Source of the DNA: Planctomycetia bacterium
GTDB taxonomy: Bacteria > Planctomycetota > Planctomycetia > Gemmatales > Gemmataceae
NCBI GenBank assembly: GCA_005799265.1
Contig: SYHD01000254.1
Coordinates: 1 to 47,326, forward strand
DNA: 47,326 bases
Reading direction: 5' to 3'
The notes below the pieces were generated by a model that was given only the letters and a program-made list of their open reading frames with translations, was not told where the DNA came from and ran no database searches. A program made the translations under genes and the position numbers. This document shows positions 31,273-40,320 of the stretch, piece by piece (within the stretch, counting starts at the first letter, position 1; the number at the start of each line of letters is the position of its first letter).

Positions 31273-31523
31273 CGGACCACTCCAATCCGACAAGTCGCCG
31301 GATAGCCCGCCCGCATCAGCCACATATCGGCCGCCGGTTTCCGTGCCCGCAAGCGCGCGACGGCCGTATAGTCGTCCTCGTCGATTTCGTAGGCGCCAGT
31401 CTCAACATCGATGGCGACGAATTTGCCGTCATCCTCGGGCCGAAGCGCCGGGCGCACTTGCCGGATAAAAATGTCTTCCCCGAGACCAGCGAGTTCATCA
31501 AGGGTGCGTTTGGTGGTATGCAC
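31269..31523 (-). CDS. Small partner protein of the aspartic protease (antitoxin-like layout)
   Basis: An 84-residue protein from a GTG start (GAGAGG about eight bases upstream). It contains LGEDIFIRQVRPALRPEDDGKFVAIDVETGAYEIDEDDYTAVARLRARKPAADMWLMRAGYPATCRIG, a pattern I recall as a recurrent companion encoded just before small aspartic proteases. The arrangement with an ATGA overlap resembles toxin-antitoxin pairs, but no toxin function is proven. It is intact even though the protease is interrupted. It could regulate the protease or present a substrate; both are inference. Confidence 0.68.
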   Translation of the reverse strand: MHTTKRTLDELAGLGEDIFIRQVRPALRPEDDGKFVAIDVETGAYEIDEDDYTAVARLRARKPAADMWLMRAGYPATCRIGVVR

Positions 31524-31700
31524 GATAGGTCCTCTCGGTGGTTGATGGGCACCTTCATTATATCGGATGCGGCGACGTCGCCGTGGAATGAACCTACCTC
31601 ACCTGTTCAGGTCCTTCCGTGACGCTGATCGGAATGAAGCACAGATGACTACTCTCCACGTGCTTCGTCAAGGTTGCGGGTTACCTGGCGTCCGCTTGCT

Positions 31701-31832
31701 TCAAGACGGCGCCGTTGGGGAGCGACTCGTTGCGGCGGCCCAGGAGTGATCGGACAGATACGGGCCCCAGCGCCACCCGCCGTCGATGTCGTTGGTGATC
31801 TTCGCCAGGCGTTGTTGTTCGGCGATGTTCAT
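31701..31832 (-). pseudogene. N-terminal remnant of a glycoside-hydrolase-like protein
   Basis: A 43-codon frame starts MNIAEQQRLAKITNDIDGG and continues WRWGPYLSDHSW, then degenerates and stops. The block W..WGPYLS...W is how some large bacterial glucosidase-like proteins (GH63-type) begin (W.RWGPYLSER.WG). Here nothing homologous follows, so this is probably a leftover of a deleted gene. Low confidence because only about 15 residues carry the similarity. The surrounding 31524-32054 stretch has no other supported gene. Confidence 0.3.
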
Positions 31833-32054
31833 GCACAGGGATGCTATCGCGCGACGGGCGCGAATTAAATCTTATCCAGCGAGAATTGCCGCCCGCGGCA
31901 TAGCGCTCGCATGTTCACTCCGAACGCAAAGCCGCCAGCGGCACTTGGTGATGCGTTTCGCGCTGGTTCGTCATATGGTAATCCCCAAAAGCCACTCTCA
32001 CTCAACCCCCTGGGCGACGAAGGAGCCTGCGGGGTATCTGACGAGCATCCCACC

Positions 32055-33440
32055 ATGAAACATTTCGCGATCCTCCTGTTGACCTTGTTCGCGCTTACGC
32101 CGTCGGTCCACGCTCAGAAGGACGAGCCGAAGAAGAAAAAGGACGGCCCGACGCTGCCGGACGGTCTCAAGGCGCTGCAACATCCCGACGCCCGGGTGCG
32201 CTACAAGGCGGCGGCGACGCTCGGACAGCTCGGCGCCACGGCGAAGTTCGCCCTCCCGGAGCTGCACGCGGCTCTCAAGGATCCGAACGCGCATGTGCGC
32301 GTCAAGGTGGCCGAGGCGCTGTGGAAGATCGAGCAGCCTGTCGCGTCGGTGCTTATGCCGACGCTCATCGATGCGCTGAAGAGCAAGGATGCGGGCGTCC
32401 GCGCCGCGGCGCCGCCGGTGATCGCGCTCATGGGCGCGAAGGCGAAAAACGCGTTGCCTCTGCTGGTGGCGGCGCTCAAGGACAAAGAGCCGGATGTCAA
32501 GCTCGCCGCAATCGTCGCTCTGGGAGACCTCGGCCCCGTCGCCAAGGACGCTGCCGGCGATTTGCTCGACCTTTCCCAGGATAAGGAATTTTTCTTGCTT
32601 GAACCGTTCGTCGGCTCGGCGCTGGGGAACCTTGGCGACGGCGTGGCGCCGACGCTGGGCAAGGCGCTGGCGACGAACTCGCCCGAACGCCGCCGCGTCG
32701 CCGCCTATGCGCTGGGCAGCCTCGGCGCCGGCGCGCTGCCCGCCCTCGACGAGCTTGGCAAAGCGCTCGGCTTCGACGATCCCTCGACGCGCGCCATGGC
32801 CGCCCGCGCGCTCGGCAAGATCGGACCCAAAGCAAAAAGCGCGCTGCCCCAGCTCGAAGCGATCCTCGGCGACAAGGAAGCATCCGTGCGCATCGCCGCC
32901 GCCCATGCGACCTATCAGGTTACCGGCGCAGCGACACACGTCGGCGTGCTCGTCAAGGCCTTGAGCGATGCGTCGACCAGTGTGCGCGAGTCCGCTTGTC
33001 AGACGCTCGGCCAGATGAAAGCCGGCGCCACGGATGCCGTCGAGCCGGTCATGAAGCTTCTCGACGACAAGGAGCTGCGCATCCGCGCCATCATCACGCT
33101 GGGTGAAATCGGCCCCCCCGCCAAGAAAGCCGCGCCGGGGCTCAAGAAGGCGCTCGTCGACAAGGACGAGGAAGTCCAGGTCTGGGCGGCGTACGCTCAT
33201 TGGCAAATCACGGGCGAAACCAAGGAGACGCTGACGATCCTCGAAAAGCTGCTCGCTTCCGAGAAATACGACCGGCAGGCCATTCACCTGATCGGCGAAA
33301 TGGGTTCCGCCGCCAAGGACTCGGTGACGACACTGGTCGCCGTCTATCGCGCCGAAGAGGATGCCATCTTCCGCCAGCTCGTCGGCGTGGCGCTCAAGAA
33401 GATCGACGCGGAGGCCGCCAAGAGATTGGGGATCCGCTGA
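32055..33440 (+). CDS. Secreted HEAT-repeat protein
   Basis: A 461-residue protein with a signal peptide (MKHFAILLLTLFALTPSVHA, cleavage about residue 20). After a short charged linker (QKDEPKKKKDGPT) come about ten HEAT-type helical repeats of the form D..VR..AA..LG.LG..A..ALP.L..AL.D. Examples are ARVRYKAAATLGQLGATAKFALPEL and PSTRAMAARALGKIGPKAKSALPQL. The superhelix would be a binding scaffold outside the cytoplasm. Which partner is unknown. The stop TGA overlaps the start of a small downstream frame. It is one of two secreted HEAT proteins here (see 35142-37766). Confidence 0.85.
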   Translation: MKHFAILLLTLFALTPSVHAQKDEPKKKKDGPTLPDGLKALQHPDARVRYKAAATLGQLGATAKFALPELHAALKDPNAHVRVKVAEALWKIEQPVASVLMPTLIDALKSKDAGVRAAAPPVIALMGAKAKNALPLLVAALKDKEPDVKLAAIVALGDLGPVAKDAAGDLLDLSQDKEFFLLEPFVGSALGNLGDGVAPTLGKALATNSPERRRVAAYALGSLGAGALPALDELGKALGFDDPSTRAMAARALGKIGPKAKSALPQLEAILGDKEASVRIAAAHATYQVTGAATHVGVLVKALSDASTSVRESACQTLGQMKAGATDAVEPVMKLLDDKELRIRAIITLGEIGPPAKKAAPGLKKALVDKDEEVQVWAAYAHWQITGETKETLTILEKLLASEKYDRQAIHLIGEMGSAAKDSVTTLVAVYRAEEDAIFRQLVGVALKKIDAEAAKRLGIR

Positions 33441-33646
33441 TGCCCTCGATCACCTACTGCGGACGGGGCACGCTGCGTACGCGAGCCCTCGGTGAAATCG
33501 CCAAGGCGCGTGGCCGGCGTTACGCGACGCAGCAGATTAATCGCGCTTTCACGGTACTGCTGGCATCGCACTCTCAGGGGTATTGCCGTAACTTGTATTT
33601 GGAGTGCGTGGAACATTTGCGTGCTCGCGTTCCTACGGCTGAATGA
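33440..33646 (+). CDS. Small ORF, possible remnant of a HEPN-like protein
   Basis: A 68-codon frame whose ATG overlaps the HEAT stop (TGATG). It contains TLRTRALGEIAKARGRR..TQQINRAFTVLLASHSQGYCRNLYLECVEHLRAR. The central helix (QINRAFTVLLASH.QGYCR.L..EC) resembles a segment of a HEPN-like family, from memory. It lacks N- and C-terminal parts. It may be a genuine small gene or a fragment; no ribosome site is evident. Confidence 0.35.
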   Translation: MPSITYCGRGTLRTRALGEIAKARGRRYATQQINRAFTVLLASHSQGYCRNLYLECVEHLRARVPTAE

Positions 33647-33730
33647 TGGTAAGACGACATGCACGAAGAATCGATGGCGACCGCCGCCACGCCGATTAAG
33701 CCCGCCAAGATTTCATGAGGCCGACGAAAC

Positions 33731-35014
33731 ATGGAACACCTCCACGAAGGCTCGCCACAGACCGTCATCGACGAGGCCCGCGCCCGCCAACACGTGCAGA
33801 CGCTGCTCGTCCAGCTCGCCAAGCGTGGGCCGCTCCAGCGCGTCTTGATCCTGCCGCCCGACATGACCCGGCTGCATTCCTGGGCTGGCTTTCTCACCTG
33901 CGAACTCTTCGAGCATCTTCATCGCTACGCCGAGGTCGCCATCCTTCCCGCCGTCGGCACGCATCTGCCGATGACGGCCGACGAATTGACGCACATGTTC
34001 CCTGGCCTGCCTCACTCCGTCTTTCACGCGCACGACTGGCGCAACGGCGTTGTCCCTCTCGGCGAAGTTCCTGCGCCCTTGGTCCAGCGCGTTTCGGAAG
34101 GGAAGCTCGATTTCTCGATCAAGGTCGAAATCGATCGTCTACTCATCGAACAGAAATGGGACGCGATCATCTCGGTCGGACAGCTCGTGCCGCACGAGGT
34201 CATTGGCATCGCCAATCACGCGAAGAACGTATTCGTCGGCGTCGGCGGCAGCGATCTCATCAACAAGTCGCACTGGCTCGGCGCCGTCTACGGCATCGAA
34301 CGCATCATGGGGCGTGCGGACACGCCGGTGCGCGCCGTGCTCGATTACGCCAGCACGCACCTCGCGAAACACCTGCCGATCGTCTATCTGTTGACCGTGC
34401 GGGCTCGCGACGCTGACGGCAAACTCGTGACGCGCGGCCTTTACGCTGGCGACGATCGCGCCTGCTTCGAGCGCGGCGCGGCGTTGTGCCGGCAGGTCAA
34501 TCTCGATCGGCTTGAACGCGCGCCGAAGAAAGTCGTCGTCTGGCTTGATCCGCTCGAATTCAAATCGACCTGGCTGGGCAACAAGGCTGTCTACCGCACG
34601 CGCATGGCCATCGCGAACGCCGGTGAGTTGATCGTGCTCGCGCCCGGCGTGCGCACCTTCGGCGAAGATCCGACGATCGACCGTCTCATCCGCCGCTTCG
34701 GCTATCGCGGCACGCCGACGACGCTCGACGCCGTGCGCGCCCATCCAGAGCTGGCGGCGAACTTGTCGGCATCGGCGCATCTGATCCACGGCTCCTCCGA
34801 AGGCCGCTTCACGATCACCTACTGCCCCGGCCAGCTGACGCGCGAAGAAATTGAAGGTGTAGGTTTCCGCTACGGCGATTTGACAACGCTGGTGCAGCGC
34901 TACGATCCGAAGCGGCTGCGCGACGGTTGGAATCGGCTTGCGGATGGCGAAGAGGTGTATTACATTTCCAATCCAGCGCTCGGGCTCTGGGGGACGGCGG
35001 ATCGATTCGACTAA
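33731..35014 (+). CDS. LarA-like (DUF2088) protein, nickel-dependent racemase family
   Basis: A 427-residue protein. The first half has RVLILPPDMTRLHSWAG (44-53), which corresponds to the D.TRP.P motif of LarA, VAILPAVGTHLPMTADEL, and HDWRNG. The second half has GVGGSDLINKSHWLGAVYGIERIMGRADTPVRAVLDYAS and ELIVLAPGVRTFGED. LarA-type enzymes racemise or epimerise 2-hydroxy acids using a nickel-pincer cofactor attached to a lysine; the full set of ligands cannot be confirmed by eye. The cofactor genes larB, larC and larE are not in the window. It is a lone gene, starting about 290 bases after the HEAT gene; the reaction is unknown. Confidence 0.75.
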   Translation: MEHLHEGSPQTVIDEARARQHVQTLLVQLAKRGPLQRVLILPPDMTRLHSWAGFLTCELFEHLHRYAEVAILPAVGTHLPMTADELTHMFPGLPHSVFHAHDWRNGVVPLGEVPAPLVQRVSEGKLDFSIKVEIDRLLIEQKWDAIISVGQLVPHEVIGIANHAKNVFVGVGGSDLINKSHWLGAVYGIERIMGRADTPVRAVLDYASTHLAKHLPIVYLLTVRARDADGKLVTRGLYAGDDRACFERGAALCRQVNLDRLERAPKKVVVWLDPLEFKSTWLGNKAVYRTRMAIANAGELIVLAPGVRTFGEDPTIDRLIRRFGYRGTPTTLDAVRAHPELAANLSASAHLIHGSSEGRFTITYCPGQLTREEIEGVGFRYGDLTTLVQRYDPKRLRDGWNRLADGEEVYYISNPALGLWGTADRFD

Positions 35015-35033
35015 CTCTTGCGCAACCGCTCAT

Positions 35034-35086
35034 CGTAGACCTCACGCTCCGCGTGAGGAACCGTCACGCGGAGCGTGACGTCTACG
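35034..35086. repeat. Near-perfect 24-bp inverted repeat after the LarA-like gene
   Basis: Arms 35034-35057 and 35063-35086 match at 22 of 24 positions with a 5-base loop. It sits between the LarA-like and HEAT genes, about 20 bases after the first stop, where it could be a terminator. Confidence 0.88.
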
Positions 35087-35141
35087 GTGGGGCCTATCGA
35101 CAATGCGCGACGTGGAAGCGCCTCTTGCGCTGGAGATGACC

Positions 35142-37766
35142 ATGCTTGTGCAATCACGAATCCTCATCGCTGCCACTTTGATGTTTTGGATCGCCGGTCA
35201 GGCAACTGCCCAGCAGCGCGAGAAGCCAGTCTTCGACGCGCCCAAGGGCTGGCGTTCCGTCGAGCCGGGTCCCTTGGTCACAGTTCGTTTCGTCGTCGTA
35301 AACGAGCAGACTCCCGGAGTGACGGTCATGCAACTGGGTGACAATCCAGCCAGTGTGCCAGCCAATGTCAATCGCTGGCGCGCCCAGCTTGACCTCCCGG
35401 CAGTACCGGACGCGGAGGCCATGAAACTGGTGCGGCCGCTGAAGATCGATGGACTCGACATGAACCTCGTGGATCTCACGGGTTCGGGCCGTTCGGCGCA
35501 GCGCATCGTGGTTGCATTCACGCGCCGCGCAGGGGCAATGTGGTACTTTCGTCTGAGCGGCCCGGCGGACGCAATCGCAGAACAGAAGCCGGCCTTTGAC
35601 GCTTTCGTAAAGTCGATCCGCTTCGAACGGATCCCCGAAAATGCCCCGGCCGCAGCGCCTTTGCTCGATGGCAAAACGCTGGAGGCGTGGCTGAAAGAGC
35701 TCAAGTCGGACAAGCACAACGAACGCCAGAAGGCCAACGACGCCCTGGCACGCATCCAGCGCGACCTCGGCGGCGCGATCCCCACGCTGCGCGATCTCAC
35801 GTTCGATGAAGAAATGCGTCACAATGCGCAGGCCAGCGATCTTTTCAAGTACCTTGGCCGAAGTGCCGTGCCTGCGTTGATCCAGGGCGTCTGGGATGAG
35901 GAGCCGCGCACCCGCGCCGCCAGCGTTCTGCTCCTGCGCCAGGACGGCCTGGATGCCCAGGCCGCGATACCCAGTCTCCTGCATGCTCTCAAGGACCGGA
36001 ACGAGATCATACGCAGGCTGGCGTGTGGTACGCTCGCCGATCTGGACGCTTATACGGCCCGCTCGCGCCTGGTCGAAATGCTGGAGGACCCCGAGGGGCG
36101 GGTGCGGATCGCGGCTGCCAGAGCGCTGATCTCGCTTGATGGCGAGCCGGAACCGATCATACGTGTCCTCATCAAGGAGATCTCCACACCCAAAGGTGAC
36201 TTTGCCGAGTATGCGGCGGAAACGCTCGCCCTGCTCGGACCCGAGGCGGCATCGGCGGCAAAAACCGTCGGCGAACTCCTCGTGAAAGCGCCCCCATTTG
36301 GACAGCGTCACCTGATCGACACGCTGGCATCGATTGGCCCCGCAGCCAAGCCCGCTCTTCCTGCTCTCAAGAAAGTGATGCTCGATAACCCCGAATCCCG
36401 CACCGCCGCCGCCCTCGCCATGTGGACGATCGCAGAGGACAAGGATGCGCTTTCGGCCCTGCGCGATGAGATGAACTCGACGCGCGACACGAGCGCGGTA
36501 CTGGCCGCGACGGCAGTATGGCAGATCAAGGAAGATCCCGCCGCGATCGACGACTTGATCCGACTCGCCAAGAGGAAAGAGACGGCGGGGCAGGCGATCT
36601 GGACGCTCGCCAAAATCGGTCCCCCGGCGAAAGCGGCCGTGCCGATGCTCATGGATCAACTTGGCCACGCGGATCCGGACCTCGGCGCGCGTGCAGCCCA
36701 TGCGCTGGGGCGCATCGGCGCGGATGCCAAGGCCGCGTTGCCCGCCCTGATAAAAGCAGCCGGCGCGAAGGATGAACTCTTGCGCGTGACGGCCGTGACA
36801 GCGCGCTGCCGAATCCAACCCGACGCAGACGCCATAAGCGCTTTGGGAAAACTCTTGCAGACCAATCTGGATGTCAGCAATCGGATGTACGCGGTTCGCG
36901 AGTTGCAGAAGGTCTGGGACCATGCGAAACCGGTCGTCCCGGTCATGAAAGAGCTGCTGACCGACTCGGATGAATCCGTCCGCGCCGCCGCCGCCGTGGC
37001 CTTGTGGCGGACCCGGCGCCAGCCCCCCGAATCGCTGCCGCCGCTGATTGCGCTGTTGCGCTCGACGCGCTGGGAAGTCCGCGAGACCGTCACGCGCGAC
37101 ATTGGCAGCGAGTTCGGCCGGCACGGCGAGTCGGCGGCTCCCGCCCTGGCGAAGTTGCTGTGGGATCCGTTCAATCTCATTCGCATGGCCGCCGCCGAAG
37201 AACTCGGCCGCATCGGACCCGGCGCCAAGGATGCAGTCCCGGCCTTGACTGCGGCGCTGGAAGCAAATGCGGCCCCCGGCTGCGTGTCCGCCGCATGCGA
37301 AACACTTGGCCGCATCGGCGTAGACGCGAAGCCCGCTCTGCCCGTGCTGAAACGCCTGCTCACCCATCCCAATAAGCTGGTCCAGGTGCATGCCGCCCTG
37401 GCGCTGCTATTGATCGCCGAGGATAAGTCCGGCGTCAAACAACTCGAAGCCGGCATGGGTGATCGAAATTACCGCGTCCGCATCACGGCCGCGGAGGGGT
37501 TATGGCGCGCGCGAAAGGACATCCGCGTCGTCTCGGCGCTCGTCGGCGCCTTGCGGGTTGTCAATCTTCTCGATGACGATGCCAAGAACAACGAGCCCTT
37601 CATGCTGATTCGCGCCCTCGGCCGCATCGGTCCGGAAGCCGCAGATGCGTTTCAGGCCATCCTCGCGATCCACCGCTTTCGCCATCACTACGACAATTAT
37701 CTTGCCGAGACGAGTTTCAGCGCGAGCATGCGGCTCATGCCCGCGGCCTTTCCGCGTGAGGATTGA
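35142..37766 (+). CDS. Large secreted HEAT-repeat protein with N-terminal PsbP-like domain
   Basis: An 874-residue protein with a signal peptide (MLVQSRILIAATLMFWIAGQATA). Residues about 30-170 form a domain seen in planctomycete secreted proteins (APKGWRSVEPG, VTVMQLGDN...ANVNRWRAQL, MWYFRLSGPADAI, FDAFVKSIRFE). About fifteen HEAT repeats follow (for example DPDLGARAAHALGRIGADAKAALPALIKA). Such scaffolds may sense or organise proteins at the cell surface. The ATG 35142 has GGAG six bases upstream; the ATG at 35103 lies before the signal. The length of the HEAT array is notable but typical for this phylum. Confidence 0.86.
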   Translation: MLVQSRILIAATLMFWIAGQATAQQREKPVFDAPKGWRSVEPGPLVTVRFVVVNEQTPGVTVMQLGDNPASVPANVNRWRAQLDLPAVPDAEAMKLVRPLKIDGLDMNLVDLTGSGRSAQRIVVAFTRRAGAMWYFRLSGPADAIAEQKPAFDAFVKSIRFERIPENAPAAAPLLDGKTLEAWLKELKSDKHNERQKANDALARIQRDLGGAIPTLRDLTFDEEMRHNAQASDLFKYLGRSAVPALIQGVWDEEPRTRAASVLLLRQDGLDAQAAIPSLLHALKDRNEIIRRLACGTLADLDAYTARSRLVEMLEDPEGRVRIAAARALISLDGEPEPIIRVLIKEISTPKGDFAEYAAETLALLGPEAASAAKTVGELLVKAPPFGQRHLIDTLASIGPAAKPALPALKKVMLDNPESRTAAALAMWTIAEDKDALSALRDEMNSTRDTSAVLAATAVWQIKEDPAAIDDLIRLAKRKETAGQAIWTLAKIGPPAKAAVPMLMDQLGHADPDLGARAAHALGRIGADAKAALPALIKAAGAKDELLRVTAVTARCRIQPDADAISALGKLLQTNLDVSNRMYAVRELQKVWDHAKPVVPVMKELLTDSDESVRAAAAVALWRTRRQPPESLPPLIALLRSTRWEVRETVTRDIGSEFGRHGESAAPALAKLLWDPFNLIRMAAAEELGRIGPGAKDAVPALTAALEANAAPGCVSAACETLGRIGVDAKPALPVLKRLLTHPNKLVQVHAALALLLIAEDKSGVKQLEAGMGDRNYRVRITAAEGLWRARKDIRVVSALVGALRVVNLLDDDAKNNEPFMLIRALGRIGPEAADAFQAILAIHRFRHHYDNYLAETSFSASMRLMPAAFPRED

Positions 37767-37833
37767 ACTACACCCGGCCGTCCTCGGCGCGGATCTTGAT
37801 AGGCTGCATGAAATCGACGCGCGTCGGAGTAGC

Positions 37834-37894
37834 GGTACCGTTTGTAGTCCGGTCACGGAGTGACCGGTCCACAAAAATCGTCGCAAACAGTACC
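37834..37894. repeat. Nested inverted repeat upstream of truA
   Basis: Outer arms GGTACCGTTTG (37834-37844) and CAAACAGTACC (37884-37894) match at 10 of 11 positions. Inside is CCGGTCA-CGGAG-TGACCGG (37849-37867), a perfect 7-bp stem. It is about 40 bases before the truA start. Confidence 0.72.
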
Positions 37895-37934
37895 ACGACC
37901 CGCGCCTGGATCGTCGCTGACTACACTAAGGAAC

Positions 37935-38675
37935 ATGAGGAACTTCAAGCTCGTGCTCAGCTACGACGGCAGCGACTTCCAGGGCTGGCAGACGCAGCCG
38001 GGCTATCGGACCGTGCAGGAAACGCTGGAGTCGGCCCTGGCGAAACTAACCGGCGAGACGAAGGTCCGTGTCAACGCCAGCGGCCGTACCGACGCCGGTG
38101 TACACGCGCTCGGACAGGTCGCTAACTTCCATAGCACGCTGACGATTCCCGACGCGAGGCTCCTGGGCGCGATCAATGCCCATTTGCCGGACGACCTCGT
38201 TGCTCTCAGCGTCGAGGAGGCGCCGCCATCGTTTCATGCCAATCGCGACGCGTTGCGCAAGCGTTATCGCTACGTGATCCACGACGGCCTGGTGCACAGC
38301 CCGTTCATGCGCCGCTATGCGTGCCATTCGCGGCTACCACTTGACGCGGCGGCGATGGCGCGCGCCGCGGCACCGTTGCGCGGCACGCATGACTTCCACA
38401 GCTTCGAGACCGATTGGCCCAACCGTGCCTCGAGCGTGCGAACCATCACCTATTTGGCCGTCAACCGCGCCGGAGCCTACCTCTGGATCGACGTGGAGGC
38501 CGACGGATTCCTGTACAATATGGTGCGCGCCATCGCCGGCACGCTCATGAACGTCGGCCGCGGCTTTTGGCCGGAGTCGAAGGTTGCGGAGATTTTGAGC
38601 GCGACAGACCGTACCGAGGCGGGGCCGACGGCGCCGGCGCAGGGGCTGTTTTTAGTTCGAGTCACCTATGCCTGA
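37935..38675 (+). CDS. truA: tRNA pseudouridine synthase A
   Basis: A 246-residue TruA. It isomerises uridines 38-40 in the anticodon arm of tRNAs. The catalytic motif ASGRTDAGVHALGQVANF contains the essential aspartate. KLVLSYDGSDFQGWQ at the start, RKRYRYVIHD, THDFHSFE and GFLYNMVRAIAGTLMNVGRG are characteristic blocks. ATG 37935 starts the conserved N-terminus; AAGGA lies close to it. The stop overlaps the aroA start by eight bases, suggesting translational coupling. Confidence 0.95.
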   Translation: MRNFKLVLSYDGSDFQGWQTQPGYRTVQETLESALAKLTGETKVRVNASGRTDAGVHALGQVANFHSTLTIPDARLLGAINAHLPDDLVALSVEEAPPSFHANRDALRKRYRYVIHDGLVHSPFMRRYACHSRLPLDAAAMARAAAPLRGTHDFHSFETDWPNRASSVRTITYLAVNRAGAYLWIDVEADGFLYNMVRAIAGTLMNVGRGFWPESKVAEILSATDRTEAGPTAPAQGLFLVRVTYA

Positions 38676-39972
38676 AACGCCGCGGAGTTACCCCGCACAA
38701 CTTGAGATCAAGCCGCTGACCAAACCGCCGCACGCAACCGTGCGCGTGCCGGGCTCCAAGAGCATCACCAATCGCGCCATGGTCCTCGCGGCGCTCGGCG
38801 CTGCCAAAGCATGTACGCTCCACAATTGGCTCGACAGCGAAGACACCCAGGTCATGCGTCAGTGCCTGGAAAAGCTCGGCTTTCGGATCGAACGCCGTGA
38901 GTCCGAAGGGTCGATTCGCGTTTGTCCAAACAGCGCCGACCGTGTTATTCCTGCCGACAACGCCGACCTGTTCGTCGGCAACTCCGGCACGACGCTGCGC
39001 TTCCTGACGGCGATGCTGGCGCTGGGCCGCGGGCGCTATCGACTCGACGGCGTGCCGCGCATGCGCGAACGGCCCATCCAGGACCTACTCGACGCACTGA
39101 ATCAGCTCGGCGTCCAAGCGTCCAGCGAGAAGCACAACGGCTGCCCTCCCGTCATCGTCGAGGCGAACGGCTTGCCCGGCGGGCGCGTCAAAATCAAGGG
39201 AGACGTCAGCAGCCAATTCTTGAGCGGCCTCCTGATGGCGGCCCCGTTTGCCGACGCCGAGACGTGCATCGAAATGGACGGCCCGCTCGTCTCGGTCCCC
39301 TATGTTGACATGACGCTCGCCATGCTGCGCCAGTTCGGCTTAACCGTCGAGAACGAAGCACATCGAACCTACCGCATCCCCGGCCGTCAACTCACCAGCC
39401 GCAACGCTTACGCGATCGAGCCCGATGCGTCTGCCGCCAGCTACTTCTTCGGCGCCGCAGCGATCACGGGCGGCGACGTCACCGTCCTTGGCTTGCCGCG
39501 CGAGTCGCTTCAGGGCGACGTCGGTTTCATTGACGTGCTGGCGCGCATGGGTTGCCGCGTTGAGCGCAACGACGATCGCATCACGGTAGTAGGCGGCGCG
39601 CTGGCCGGCATGGACGTGGACATGAACGCCATTAGCGACACGGTGATGACGCTGGCCGCCGTCGCCTGCTTCGCGAACGCGCCGACCACGATTCGCAACG
39701 TCGCCCATATTCGCCACAAGGAGACCGATCGTCTGGCCGCGCTGGCGACCGAGCTGCGCCGCATCGGCGCTGCCGTGGACGAGCGCGTCGACGGCTTGAC
39801 GATTCACCCCGCGCCATTGCGCGGCGCGCTCATCCACACGTACAACGATCACCGCATGGCCATGAGTCTCGCCCTGGTCGGTCTGAAGATTTCGGGCATG
39901 ACCATCGATCAGCCTGCCTGCGTTGCCAAGACCTATCCGGCGTTCTTCGAGGATCTTGAGCGTTTGCGCTGA
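38668..39972 (+). CDS. aroA: 3-phosphoshikimate 1-carboxyvinyltransferase (EPSP synthase)
   Basis: A 434-residue EPSP synthase of the shikimate pathway, joining shikimate-3-phosphate and PEP. VPGSKSITNRAMVLAALG is the N-terminal S3P-binding block. LFVGNSGTTLRFLTAML is the PEP/glyphosate loop, here of the NSGTT type rather than the classic NAGTA. The later parts SSQFLSGLLMAAPFA, PDASAASYFFGAAAITGG, HIRHKETDRLAALATELRRIGA and YNDHRMAMSLAL complete the catalytic set. The eight-base overlap with truA points to coupled expression. The deviation in the NSGTT loop may affect glyphosate sensitivity (inference). Confidence 0.95.
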   Translation: MPETPRSYPAQLEIKPLTKPPHATVRVPGSKSITNRAMVLAALGAAKACTLHNWLDSEDTQVMRQCLEKLGFRIERRESEGSIRVCPNSADRVIPADNADLFVGNSGTTLRFLTAMLALGRGRYRLDGVPRMRERPIQDLLDALNQLGVQASSEKHNGCPPVIVEANGLPGGRVKIKGDVSSQFLSGLLMAAPFADAETCIEMDGPLVSVPYVDMTLAMLRQFGLTVENEAHRTYRIPGRQLTSRNAYAIEPDASAASYFFGAAAITGGDVTVLGLPRESLQGDVGFIDVLARMGCRVERNDDRITVVGGALAGMDVDMNAISDTVMTLAAVACFANAPTTIRNVAHIRHKETDRLAALATELRRIGAAVDERVDGLTIHPAPLRGALIHTYNDHRMAMSLALVGLKISGMTIDQPACVAKTYPAFFEDLERLR

Positions 39973-40320
39973 CAAATTCGGGTGAACAAGCCAGAGAGGA
40001 TGAGCAGAAATTAAACCACGGGAAGCATGGGGAATGCAAAGAGTGACACGAGAAGAACGCGCGCGAACTGGGATGCCCAGATAAGCCCATGGTTTCCGGC
40101 AATCTTGAACCCAGGATTTCTCCGGCCTTTTCCCGTGTCCCCCGTGTTCCCCCCGTGGTTCATTTTCTGGTAAGATCCGCAAATCCTGTCGAAAGTCGCC
40201 CTTTCTTTTTCCACGTGAATCGGTATCAAGCTTGCCGATTATTCTGACGATACCACGGATAGCGTCCATTGGGATTATCGCGATTGCGTTGACGGACGTG
40301 GGCGTGGGAAGGAGCCTCCA
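39973..40320. other. Intergenic region with a degenerate palindrome
   Basis: About 350 bases with no supported gene after aroA. The main structure is the inverted repeat 40014-40160. The remainder holds the presumed promoter of the lipoprotein gene. A 343-codon frame on the opposite strand crossing aroA is a shadow. Confidence 0.55.
40014..40160. repeat. Degenerate inverted repeat related to the 15854 element
   Basis: Arms of about 24-30 bases (left from 40014, right ending 40160) share the wording AACCACGGG...GGGGAA / GTCCCCCGTGTTCCCC. The right arm is nearly identical to the right arm at 15921-15951. The left arm has drifted, and the spacer is about 90 bases. Confidence 0.75.

Noticed and set aside
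31998..33287. 429-codon minus-strand frame opposite the first HEAT gene
   Set aside because: Arg/Gly/Ala-rich with no recognisable domain; opposite a convincing secreted HEAT protein.
35154..37391. 745-codon minus-strand frame opposite the HEAT gene
   Set aside because: Shadow of a repetitive high-GC gene; the plus-strand frame has the signal peptide and HEAT repeats.
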